A stretch of 16,126 nt of DNA from Flavobacteriaceae bacterium (GTDB lineage Bacteria; Bacteroidota; Bacteroidia; Flavobacteriales; Flavobacteriaceae). Positions 8,861-15,684 of this stretch are shown in pieces (positions within the stretch are counted from its first letter, which is position 1; each line of letters opens with the position of its first letter). The notes below the pieces were generated by a model. That model was not told the DNA's origin, did not search any database, and saw only the letters and a list, made by a program, of their open reading frames with translations. The position numbers and the translations under genes are program-made. Location of the stretch: contig NZDM01000008.1 in assembly GCA_002690085.1 (NCBI GenBank), positions 13,850 to 29,975 of the forward strand. Direction: 5' to 3'.

Positions 8861-10846
8861 TTGAAACTATTAGATCGCTACATATTATTTACCTATCTAA
8901 AATCTTTTTTTAGTGTTTTTCTAATACTGATGTTTATATTTTTACTGCAATCAGTTTGGGTTTATATTTCTGAATTGGCCGGAAAAGACCTTGAAATTGA
9001 TGTGATATTAAAATTCTTGCTGTATGTTTCACCCCGACTGATTGTTCTAGTTTTACCACTTACTGTGTTGCTCGTGTCCATAATGGTATTTGGAAATTTT
9101 TCTGAAAACTATGAATTTGCAGCCATGAAATCAACAGGAATTTCATTGGGTCGTGCCATGAAAAGCTTGAGTATTTTTATTGTTTTTTTAGGAATCGTAA
9201 GTTTTTTCTTTGCTAACAATGTGATTCCATTAGCGGAAGTTAACTTTTTCAACCTACGCCGTAACATTGCTAAAGTTAAACCAGCCATGGCAATCGCAGA
9301 AGGTCAATTTAACCAGCTACAAGACATTAATATTAAAGTAGCCAAAAAATATGGGGATAATGGTCAATTTCTTGAAGATGTCATCATACATCAAAAAAAA
9401 GGTAATACTTATGGAAATTTCACTGTTATAAAATCAAAAACTGGTGAATTCTTTAGCAGTGAAGATTCCGATGTTTTACAGCTTATTCTATATGATGGAA
9501 ATTATTATGATGAATTGCAACCAGCCAATTACCAAAAAAGAACCAAAAACAGGCCGCAAGTAAAAAGCACATTTGAGCGCTATGTTATCAATATTGATGT
9601 TTCTAAATTCAATAATATTGACTTCAGCAGGAAAGACGATGCCTCACGTTACAATATGCTAGACGTATTAGAATTAAATACAACCATTGATTCGCTTTAT
9701 AAACTACAACAAAAATTTGATGCCAAGTTTTCAAAAACAATGCTCATAAAGTCAAAACAAAATCGTTTATCAAAGAACAATCTAATGACAGTTCTGCTGG
9801 ACAGTGTGGTATTGGATCAGGACATTTTATCACTTTTGCCAGATCAAAAGTCTGTAAATGTTTTGGATTATGCCCTTAACTCTGTCAAAAATATCAATAA
9901 TGATTTCAAGGTTAAATCAAAATCCAAATTATTGTCCACCATAAATATCAACAAACACATTGTAGCATTACACGATAAATTTGCCTTGGGACTAATGTGT
10001 ATAGTATTGTTTTTTGTTGGAGCTCCTCTTGGAGCGCTCATTCGAAAAGGCGGAATTGGATTGCCAATGGTTATTGCAATTTTAATCTTTTTGACTTATC
10101 ATTTCATCAGTATTTTTGCTAAAAACAGCTCTGAAGACAATAGTTTAGATCCCGTTGTCGCAACATGGCTTGGAGGAATAATAATGCTGCCATTTAGCAT
10201 TTATTTAACCAGTAGAGCAACAAAAGACAGGGCTCTTATGGATCTAGACGCGATTTTAATTCCCTTGAAAAAGAAACTTGTAAAATCACGGCTATGTCAA
10301 TTTGAAACGGCTGTAGATTCGAATGTAGCGCCCTTTAAAGATATCACAGGTTTTGAAAGTTCAAAATTGATTGACCTTGTCAAAAACTACCGTCATTATG
10401 GCTTATCGATAGAACATAAAAATAAAGCCCTCATAGAACTAAAAACTAGAGGTGTAGATGAAATGGCATTGAAAATTTCTGGAAATCTAACCAATGAAGC
10501 TTACGAGTCTGGAATCCGGTTTTTAGAAGATTATCATGAGAATGCAACGGTTGGTGCTTTATCCCACAGTATCTTTTTGATCTTTGGAATCCTTGGATTG
10601 GTGCTTAATAATAATAAATTCCCCACAATGGGGTCAATTTTAATAGTTGTTGCAGCGCTTGCATTCATTCTGTTTTTAGTTGTTTTGCCAAAAATTTTTA
10701 AAAATCAATCTGAGTTTTATGACCTTTTGAAAAAGCGATTTATGACAAATAATGCAGTCTTTGTGATTTTAGCATTCCCACTATTCTTTCTTTACCGCCT
10801 TTATTTTAATAAAAAAATGAAAGAAGATTTAAATAAAATATCTTAA
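8861..10846 (+). CDS. LptF/LptG family LPS export permease with C-terminal extension
   Basis: Inner-membrane component expected to work with LptB as the ABC transporter that lifts LPS onto the Lpt bridge. The start is a TTG giving MKLLDRYILFTYLKSFF, the usual N-terminus of the family; the first in-frame ATG (8930) would cut into the first membrane helix. The 661 residues show helices at about 15-35, 52-78 and 102-120, a periplasmic beta-jellyroll region (about 135-250), then a helical stretch (260-360) and helices at 373-395, 402-420 and 432-452. Beyond the point where E. coli LptF/G (about 360 residues) would end there is an extra soluble part (455-560) and three more hydrophobic helices (567-583, 590-610, 633-648). 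It follows lolA by 10 bases and is the third gene of the ftsK unit. LptF and LptG cannot be told apart here. Confidence 0.88.
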   Translation: MKLLDRYILFTYLKSFFSVFLILMFIFLLQSVWVYISELAGKDLEIDVILKFLLYVSPRLIVLVLPLTVLLVSIMVFGNFSENYEFAAMKSTGISLGRAMKSLSIFIVFLGIVSFFFANNVIPLAEVNFFNLRRNIAKVKPAMAIAEGQFNQLQDINIKVAKKYGDNGQFLEDVIIHQKKGNTYGNFTVIKSKTGEFFSSEDSDVLQLILYDGNYYDELQPANYQKRTKNRPQVKSTFERYVINIDVSKFNNIDFSRKDDASRYNMLDVLELNTTIDSLYKLQQKFDAKFSKTMLIKSKQNRLSKNNLMTVLLDSVVLDQDILSLLPDQKSVNVLDYALNSVKNINNDFKVKSKSKLLSTININKHIVALHDKFALGLMCIVLFFVGAPLGALIRKGGIGLPMVIAILIFLTYHFISIFAKNSSEDNSLDPVVATWLGGIIMLPFSIYLTSRATKDRALMDLDAILIPLKKKLVKSRLCQFETAVDSNVAPFKDITGFESSKLIDLVKNYRHYGLSIEHKNKALIELKTRGVDEMALKISGNLTNEAYESGIRFLEDYHENATVGALSHSIFLIFGILGLVLNNNKFPTMGSILIVVAALAFILFLVVLPKIFKNQSEFYDLLKKRFMTNNAVFVILAFPLFFLYRLYFNKKMKEDLNKIS

Positions 10847-10864
10847 GTTCTAGTTGAGTTCTCC

Positions 10865-10872
10865 TATCTTTG
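10865..10872 (+). promoter_or_regulatory. Candidate -7 promoter box of ribB
   Basis: TATCTTTG fits the Bacteroidota -7 consensus TAnnTTTG and ends 13 bases before the ribB ATG, implying a very short leader with no room for an FMN riboswitch. The usual -33 TTG is not seen at 17-23 bases; a TTG at 10854 is too close. Confidence 0.4.
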
Positions 10873-10885
10873 AAAAAAATTAAAT

Positions 10886-12037
10886 ATGGCTTCAAAAAAT
10901 TTATCCTCATCCCTTCGCAAACTAAATACGATTGAAGAAGCAATTGCCGATATAAAAGCAGGCAAAATTGTGGTCGTTGTTGATGATGAAGCTCGAGAAA
11001 ATGAGGGCGATTTTATTGCAGCTGCTGAAGCGGTAACGCCTGAGATGATTAATTTTATGGCGACTCATGGTAGGGGTCTGATATGTGCCCCATTAACAGA
11101 ATCGCGTTGTAACGAATTGGATTTGTACATGATGGTGCAAAACAACACAGTCTTACACCATACACAATTTACAGTTTCAGTAGATTTAATTAGACAGGAT
11201 TGTACCACTGGAATTTCTGCCGCAGACCGTGCCAAAACCATCATGTCTTTTGTAGATCCTAAAACCAAACCTCATGATCTTGGACGTCCAGGGCATGTCT
11301 TCCCTTTAAAGGCCAAAAATGGTGGTGTTTTAAGAAGAACAGGGCACACAGAGGCAGCCGTAGACCTAGCAAGACTTGCAGGTTTTAAGCCGGCTGGTAT
11401 TTTGGTTGAAATTTTAAATGAAGATGGGACCATGGCGCGCTTACCACAGTTGCTTGAAGTCGCCAATAAATTTAATTTAAAAATCATTGCTATTGAAGAT
11501 TTGGTCGCCTACCGAATGCAATACGACTCTTTAATTGCTAAAAAAAGTGATTTTGAAATGGAAACGCGTTTCGGAACTTTTAGATTAAGGGCCTATCAAC
11601 AAACTACAAATGATGCCATTCATATGGCCTTGACTAAAGGGGAATGGAATGAATCGGAAACAGTACCCACACGAATCAATTCAACTTCTGTAAACAACGA
11701 CATTCTGGGCGCGCTTACAGACAATGCAGATAAAAAATTGGATGAAATATTTAAAGTGATTGAGAAAGAAGGAAAAGGGGCTGTTGTTTTTATAAATCAA
11801 CATAGCAGTCCAGAAAAAACACTCAAACGCTTGACAACTTTAGAAGCCATTCAAAGCCCTGGGGAAGTCGTGAAAGCGCCTTCTATTGAAATGGATGCCA
11901 AAGATTTTGGAATTGGGGCACAAATCTTACACGATCTAAACATTCACAAACTTAATTTGATCTCTAACAGTAAACAGAAAAAACGCGTCGGAATGATTGG
12001 CTATGGATTGGAAATTGTAGATTATATTACCTATTAG
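10886..12037 (+). CDS. ribB: 3,4-dihydroxy-2-butanone-4-phosphate synthase with degenerate GTP cyclohydrolase II domain
   Basis: Converts ribulose 5-phosphate to 3,4-dihydroxy-2-butanone 4-phosphate and formate for riboflavin synthesis. Residues 14-212 form a complete RibB domain: DDEARENEGDF at 33-43 (metal and substrate acidic residues), the TTGISAADRA loop at 107-116, RPGHVFPL at 134-141 and RTGHTEAAVDLARLAG at 151-166. Residues about 225-383 resemble GTP cyclohydrolase II and keep its tail (DFGIGAQILHDL, RVGMIGYGLEIVDYI). The zinc-binding Cys-x10-Cys-x-Cys segment and the EGRGIGL-type catalytic stretch are replaced (INSTSVNNDILGALTDN, VVFINQHSS). The second activity is therefore probably absent and a separate ribA should exist elsewhere (inference). 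It follows the Lpt permease by 39 bases, and its last 11 bases overlap the convergent aminotransferase gene. Confidence 0.93.
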   Translation: MASKNLSSSLRKLNTIEEAIADIKAGKIVVVVDDEARENEGDFIAAAEAVTPEMINFMATHGRGLICAPLTESRCNELDLYMMVQNNTVLHHTQFTVSVDLIRQDCTTGISAADRAKTIMSFVDPKTKPHDLGRPGHVFPLKAKNGGVLRRTGHTEAAVDLARLAGFKPAGILVEILNEDGTMARLPQLLEVANKFNLKIIAIEDLVAYRMQYDSLIAKKSDFEMETRFGTFRLRAYQQTTNDAIHMALTKGEWNESETVPTRINSTSVNNDILGALTDNADKKLDEIFKVIEKEGKGAVVFINQHSSPEKTLKRLTTLEAIQSPGEVVKAPSIEMDAKDFGIGAQILHDLNIHKLNLISNSKQKKRVGMIGYGLEIVDYITY

Positions 12038-13229
12038 CGTAAACTGACTGAATGCAATCAACCATTGCTTTGGCGCGTTGCTCAACTTCTGCTTTGGACC
12101 AAGAAAGTTTAACAAGACAAGAGAGATTCCTGCCAATGTAGTAGTCCGATTTCGTAAAGTTTTTTTCTTTTAATGCATCCAATCCAGTCTGGATTTCTGA
12201 AGACAATGGGTACAAGGATTTTTTCATTTTGAGGTGGTCCCATTTGCGGATGTAATGCCAGTTGTTATCATAATAATGAAAACAGACATCCAAACCATTA
12301 GCCTTAAACATTTTGCTCACTTCTCTAGCCGTTTCTAAATCTTCCAGAAAAAAGTTTAAAAACGCACAACTCTCCTCTCCGCCTTCTGGGACGCTTCTAA
12401 AAGTAACCCCGTCCAAGGGTTCTAACGCATCTCTAATTATTTTGTAATGCTTTTTTTGCAGTGCTATAAATTCATCAATGCGACGAAATTGTGCTAGACC
12501 TACGGCGGCATTCAATTCAGAAATTCTAAAATTATATCCTAAAAAAGGATGAGTCTCCGCCCCGCGATCGTTTCCAATATGGTCATGGCCGTGGTCGCTA
12601 AAATGATCAAGATGTTTTGCATATTGGGTGTTGTTGGTAACAACAGCGCCGCCTTCGCCAGAAGTGACTGTTTTTACGAAGTCAAAAGAAAAACAGCCCA
12701 AATCTCCAATCGTACCCAGTGCCTGGCCCTTGTAAGTTCCTCCTATGGCTTGACATGCATCTTCAATTAGCAACAAATCATGATTTTTGCAAATCGTCTT
12801 CAAAGCATCTAAATTAGCCATACTGCCACACATATGCACAGGCATGATGGCCTTGGTTTTGGGACTAATGGATGTTTTCACAGCATCAATATCTAAGGTT
12901 AAGGTATCATCGATATCCACAACTACTGGGGTAGCTCCCAACATTAAAATGGCTTCGAAACTGGCTACAAAAGTAAAACAAGGCATAATGACTTCATCTC
13001 CTGCTCCCACTCCAGAAGCTGCAAGTGCCATACTGACCGCGGCTGTTCCACTGCTTAAAAGTTGCGCATGTTGTACCGCAAAGCGTTTTTCAATCTCAGT
13101 TTCCAAGTCTTTGGCTTTCCATTGGCCTTTTCTTAGTCCATCGAAACCATAACGCATTAGAACACCTGAGTCTAAAACATCTTTTACTTCTTTACGTTCG
13201 GCATCGCCAAATAATTCAAATCCAGGCAT
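12027..13229 (-). CDS. DegT/DnrJ/EryC1/StrS family aminotransferase, KdnA-like
   Basis: PLP-dependent sugar aminotransferase, fold-type I, 400 residues. Visible motifs are SSGTAAVSMA at 59-68, IEDACQAIGG at 155-164 (D157 pairs with the PLP pyridine nitrogen in the family) and the Schiff-base Lys K186 in SFDFVKTVTSGEGGAVVTNN. The N-terminus MPGFELFGDAE and the blocks HMCGSMANLDALK and FSDHGHDHIGNDRGAETHP closely resemble, from memory, Shewanella KdnA. KdnA with KdnB makes 8-amino-3,8-dideoxy-manno-octulosonate for LPS. No kdnB or other sugar-nucleotide gene is visible, so the substrate assignment is tentative while the family is certain. It starts 2 bases after the stop of the nitroreductase gene, implying one transcript. 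Its TAA lies inside the end of ribB on the other strand. Confidence 0.9.
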   Translation of the reverse strand: MPGFELFGDAERKEVKDVLDSGVLMRYGFDGLRKGQWKAKDLETEIEKRFAVQHAQLLSSGTAAVSMALAASGVGAGDEVIMPCFTFVASFEAILMLGATPVVVDIDDTLTLDIDAVKTSISPKTKAIMPVHMCGSMANLDALKTICKNHDLLLIEDACQAIGGTYKGQALGTIGDLGCFSFDFVKTVTSGEGGAVVTNNTQYAKHLDHFSDHGHDHIGNDRGAETHPFLGYNFRISELNAAVGLAQFRRIDEFIALQKKHYKIIRDALEPLDGVTFRSVPEGGEESCAFLNFFLEDLETAREVSKMFKANGLDVCFHYYDNNWHYIRKWDHLKMKKSLYPLSSEIQTGLDALKEKNFTKSDYYIGRNLSCLVKLSWSKAEVEQRAKAMVDCIQSVYANR

Positions 13230-13231
13230 TG

Positions 13232-13864
13232 TTAATTAATTTCAATCACTGATTCTGAAACTTTCTTGCGCACTTTTTTTAGTTCTGAAAGAATATCGTC
13301 ATCTGCTCTATAGCCCATAGGCATTATGAGCACTGATCTCAACCCTTTTGCATTTAAATCAAAGTAGGTGTCATATGCTTCCGGGTCAAAGCCCTCCATA
13401 GGACAGGCGTCAATGCGAAGATCTGCACAAACGGCCAAAAGATTTCCCATTGTTAAATAGGCTTGCTTGGCAGCCCAAAAATAAATATCATCAGAAGATT
13501 TCTTTTCAAAACTATTAATGATGTGGGTTCTAAAAGATGCTAAAATTTTATCCTCGGTCTTTCGAATGCTTTTAATTCGTTCAAAATAATCGACTACATA
13601 GGATGCATCCAAAGTAGTTTTAACACAAAAAATAGCAAGATGAGAAGCCTGTTCAACTTGCTTTTGGTTCATAGACAAGGGGACCAATTCTTTTTGGATG
13701 GTTTTATTGCGAACCAAAATTAAGGAAACAGGCTGTAAGCCATACGAAGTCGCGCAAAGGTTAAAACCGGCTTTTATCTTTTCGATATCTTCCACAGGGA
13801 TGACTTTAGAGATATCAAATTTTTTGGTAGCATAGCGCCACTTAAGGGCTTCTAAAAGGCTCAT
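13232..13864 (-). CDS. NfsB-like NAD(P)H-dependent nitroreductase
   Basis: FMN flavoprotein that transfers hydride from NAD(P)H to nitroaromatics, quinones or pteridines; the physiological substrate cannot be told from sequence. The 210 residues follow the NfsB/dihydropteridine reductase pattern: FMN-contacting RYATKKF at 10-16, SYGLQPVSLILV at 40-51, WAAKQAYLTMGNLLAVCADL at 130-149, IDACPMEGFDPEAYD at 151-165 and the closing LRSVLIMPMGYRADDD at 175-190. ATG at 13864; a TAnnTTTG box on the same strand lies 16 bases upstream. It is the first gene of a two-gene unit with the KdnA-like aminotransferase, a pairing that suggests no obvious common pathway. Confidence 0.9.
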   Translation of the reverse strand: MSLLEALKWRYATKKFDISKVIPVEDIEKIKAGFNLCATSYGLQPVSLILVRNKTIQKELVPLSMNQKQVEQASHLAIFCVKTTLDASYVVDYFERIKSIRKTEDKILASFRTHIINSFEKKSSDDIYFWAAKQAYLTMGNLLAVCADLRIDACPMEGFDPEAYDTYFDLNAKGLRSVLIMPMGYRADDDILSELKKVRKKVSESVIEIN

Positions 13865-13879
13865 TAAAAAATATTTTTA

Positions 13880-13887
13880 CAAAAATA
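13880..13887 (-). promoter_or_regulatory. Candidate -7 promoter box of the nitroreductase-aminotransferase unit
   Basis: On the - strand the sequence is TATTTTTG, matching TAnnTTTG, and it ends 15 bases before the ATG at 13864. No -33 TTG is found at the normal spacing; a TTTTTG further upstream is about 30 bases away. Confidence 0.35.
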
Positions 13888-13918
13888 AGGAATTAATTGT
13901 TTGGTCTTAATCCATTAC

Positions 13919-13939
13919 AAAAATCATAACATGATTTTT
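13919..13939. repeat. 9-bp inverted repeat between the nitroreductase and tRNA-Ser genes
   Basis: AAAAATCAT (13919-13927) and ATGATTTTT (13931-13939) are perfect complements around AAC. The repeat sits about 30-50 bases upstream of the nitroreductase -7 box. An operator or a weak hairpin are both possible; the sequence does not decide. Confidence 0.3.
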
Positions 13940-13996
13940 AACAACTTTTTCAGAAACACCAACATATTTCACAGAGGCTATGATTCATAAAAAATA

Positions 13997-14021
13997 AAAA
14001 CCCACAAAAAATGTGGGTTTT
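13997..14021 (-). terminator. Intrinsic terminator of tRNA-Ser
   Basis: A perfect 10-bp stem (13997-14006 with 14012-14021, core CCCACA/TGTGGG) closes a 5-base loop. On the - strand it is followed by TTTTTATTTTTT, directly downstream of the tRNA gene. T-rich DNA follows on the + strand too, so it could act in both directions. Confidence 0.85.
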
Positions 14022-14027
14022 CTTTTG

Positions 14028-14112
14028 CGGAGAAAGAGGGATTCGAACCCCCGGAGGTGTGACCCTCAACAGTTTTCAAGACTGCCGCATTCGACCACTC
14101 TGCCATTTCTCC
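14028..14112 (-). tRNA. tRNA-Ser (anticodon UGA)
   Basis: The - strand folds as a class II tRNA of 85 bases: acceptor GGAGAAA/TTTCTCC with discriminator G, D arm, anticodon stem GCAGT/ACTGT around CTTGAAA (anticodon TGA), a long variable arm as expected for serine, and a T arm with GGTTCGAATCC. The 3' CCA is not encoded (the next bases are CAA), so it must be added after transcription. It reads UCA and related serine codons. It has its own promoter and terminator. Confidence 0.95.
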
Positions 14113-14123
14113 TTATGCGGTTG

Positions 14124-14155
14124 CAAATATAAGTGTGTTTTCTTTTCTTTTCAAA
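14124..14155 (-). promoter_or_regulatory. Promoter of tRNA-Ser
   Basis: On the - strand, TTTG (14155-14152), a 20-base spacer and TATATTTG (14131-14124) match the Bacteroidota -33/-7 consensus exactly. The -7 box ends 11 bases before the mature tRNA 5' end, so the leader is only a few bases. Confidence 0.75.
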
Positions 14156-14241
14156 TAGTTTATTGGTTTATTTTTTTAAGTTACAACAGCATCACAATTA
14201 TAACACTTGAAAATCAATAAACAATCCTACACAATTATTTG

Positions 14242-14249
14242 TAAATTTG
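14242..14249 (+). promoter_or_regulatory. Candidate -7 promoter box of xerD
   Basis: TAAATTTG matches TAnnTTTG and lies 28 bases before the xerD ATG. A -33 TTG is not present at the usual spacing. Confidence 0.35.
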
Positions 14250-14277
14250 AAAGACTAAAATATTTATATATCGCAGT

Positions 14278-15177
14278 ATGAAATGGACCCCAGCCCTTAA
14301 AGATTTTGAGCACTATTTAAAAATTGAGCGGGGTTTATCTCAAAATACGGTCAACAGCTACCGTTTAGACGTCCAAAAACTCATGCAATATTTGGACGTC
14401 CATAAGATGCCGCTAAGCCCTTTAATAATTAAGGCCGATGCCATTCAACAATTTCTTTACGAATTGGCCAAAAATTCCAATGCAAGAACCCAATCCCGTG
14501 TGATTTCGGGACTCCGCAGTTTTTTTGATTATTTGGTTTTTGAAAATTACCGCAATTCAAACCCAATGGAACAAATTGAAGCCCCTAAAATAGGCCGTAA
14601 ACTACCTGATACCCTGTCGCTCAAAGAAATAGATAAGATGGTGGCTACCATAGATTTGAGCAAGCCTTTGGGTGAGCGCAACCGGGCCATCATAGAAACG
14701 CTTTACAGTTGTGGGCTGCGGGTCAGTGAATTGACACATTTAAAAATATCGGATCTCTTTTTTGAAGAGGGCTTTATCAAAGTGACAGGTAAGGGAGACA
14801 AACAGCGTTTTGTCCCCATTGGCTCCAACACTCAAAAACTCATAAAAAACTACAGAAAACAAGGTCGCAGACTGCTTGACATCACCCCAGAACACGGCGA
14901 TACCTTGTTTTTAAACCAGCGGGGTAAACAGCTAACCCGCGCCATGATCTTTACCATTGTTAAAACTACAGCCAAGAAAGCAGGGATTCAAAAATCTATT
15001 TCTCCCCACACCTTTCGGCACTCTTTTGCCACCCATCTTTTGGAAAATGGTGCAGACTTAAGAGCCATTCAAATGATGTTGGGCCACGAAAGCATCACTA
15101 CTACCGAAATATACATGCATTTAGACAAAAGCCACCTCAAGCAGGTGATGACCAAATTCCATCCAAGGAGAAACTAA
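14278..15177 (+). CDS. xerD: Site-specific tyrosine recombinase XerD
   Basis: Resolves chromosome dimers at dif, normally with XerC and with activation by FtsK. The 299-residue length is typical. A SAM-like N-terminal core-binding domain (about 4-88, LSQNTVNSYRLDVQKLMQYL) is followed by the catalytic domain. The full catalytic set is visible: R148 (CGLRVSELTHL), K172 (VTGKGDKQRFVPIG), H244 and R247 (SPHTFRHSFATHLLENGADL), H270 (LGHESITTTEIYMHL) and the nucleophile Y279. The ATG at 14278 gives the standard XerD-like start. It stands alone, diverging from tRNA-Ser and converging with the zapA-6S unit. XerC and XerD are paralogs; XerD is preferred from overall sequence, and it has no phage or integron context. 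Confidence 0.9.
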   Translation: MKWTPALKDFEHYLKIERGLSQNTVNSYRLDVQKLMQYLDVHKMPLSPLIIKADAIQQFLYELAKNSNARTQSRVISGLRSFFDYLVFENYRNSNPMEQIEAPKIGRKLPDTLSLKEIDKMVATIDLSKPLGERNRAIIETLYSCGLRVSELTHLKISDLFFEEGFIKVTGKGDKQRFVPIGSNTQKLIKNYRKQGRRLLDITPEHGDTLFLNQRGKQLTRAMIFTIVKTTAKKAGIQKSISPHTFRHSFATHLLENGADLRAIQMMLGHESITTTEIYMHLDKSHLKQVMTKFHPRRN

Positions 15178-15194
15178 ATTTCACAATTTGACAT

Positions 15195-15362
15195 AAAAAA
15201 GCCTGCAAAGATCTGGTTTTGTATAAACTCCTAATGAACAGGATTTAGGGCTGAAAAGCTGGTCAAGGATCTGCGACTGGGCAGCATGCTTTTACAACTT
15301 AAACGCACCCCTTTTATAGATATCGCGTTGAGTTTATCAAAAAATGATCAATACAGGCAGTT
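15195..15362 (-). ncRNA. ssrS: 6S RNA (probable), regulator of RNA polymerase
   Basis: The - strand of this spacer folds into a long rod, as 6S RNA does. Outer helices pair GCCTG (15358-15354) with CAGGC (15205-15201), GATC (15349-15346) with GATC (15213-15210), TTTTG with CAAAA (15221-15217) and ATAAACTC (15337-15330) with GAGTTTAT (15230-15223). A large open bubble follows (15329-15299 against 15249-15231). A 10-bp inner stem comes next (GTTG-t-AAAAGC, 15298-15288, with GCTTTTCAGC, 15259-15250) and ends in an apical loop. TTTTTT at 15200-15195 directly after the closing stem ends it. 6S RNA traps housekeeping RNA polymerase by mimicking an open promoter. It starts about 15 bases after the zapA stop, the neighbour also seen in proteobacteria (zapA-ssrS). 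Both ends are approximate. A TACATTTA at 15370-15363 may be its own -7 box; otherwise it is processed from the zapA transcript. Confidence 0.72.
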
Positions 15363-15376
15363 ATAAATGTAGCCTT

Positions 15377-15679
15377 TTAAAGAACGTCGTCGTTTAAGTG
15401 GGCTTCCAAGCGTTTGTCTAAATCTTCAAGACGTTGATGTAAAGCTTCGTTTAAACTAGTTTTATTAAGCGTGGTCTGCTCAGACTGTGCTGCAAATTGC
15501 AAGGCACACATGGCCAGTACATCTTGCTTGTCTTTAACAGAGTAGCTCTGCTCAAATTTTTTAAGGGTTTGGTCAATTTTCTGTGCGGCCAACCGCAAGC
15601 CTTCCTCTTGACTTGGTGCAATTGTCAACGGATACACTCTGTTGGCAATAGATAATTTTATTTTTAGTTGTTCACTCAT
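15377..15679 (-). CDS. zapA: Cell division protein ZapA
   Basis: Small cytoplasmic protein that bundles FtsZ protofilaments at the Z-ring. With the start at 15679 it has 100 residues. The N-terminal part MSEQLKIKLSIANRVYPLTI is the typical beta-hairpin, followed by EEGLRLAAQKIDQTLKKFEQ (25-44), KDKQDVLAMCALQFAAQSEQ (49-68) and a C-terminal coiled coil (70-95). An upstream in-frame ATG at 15709 would add ten residues unlike the family and overlap the preceding gene by 25 bases. The 15679 start leaves 5 bases after that gene, so it is preferred. It is the second gene of a - strand unit that continues into the probable 6S RNA. Confidence 0.88.
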   Translation of the reverse strand: MSEQLKIKLSIANRVYPLTIAPSQEEGLRLAAQKIDQTLKKFEQSYSVKDKQDVLAMCALQFAAQSEQTTLNKTSLNEALHQRLEDLDKRLEAHLNDDVL

Positions 15680-15684
15680 ATGTT

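Noticed and set aside
12549..13152. Two + strand frames (73 and 121 codons) across the aminotransferase gene
   Set aside because: They are antisense to a clear PLP enzyme and show no domain, promoter or start context of their own.
14011..14220. A 69-codon + strand frame across the tRNA
   Set aside because: It covers the complement of tRNA-Ser and its promoter; proteins containing the resulting ERGIRTPGG-like string are familiar tRNA-antisense artefacts.
14278..15177. Tyrosine recombinase beside a tRNA as sign of an integrated element
   Set aside because: It is a canonical chromosomal XerD-type protein, no direct repeats of the tRNA 3' end are seen, and the neighbours are housekeeping genes.
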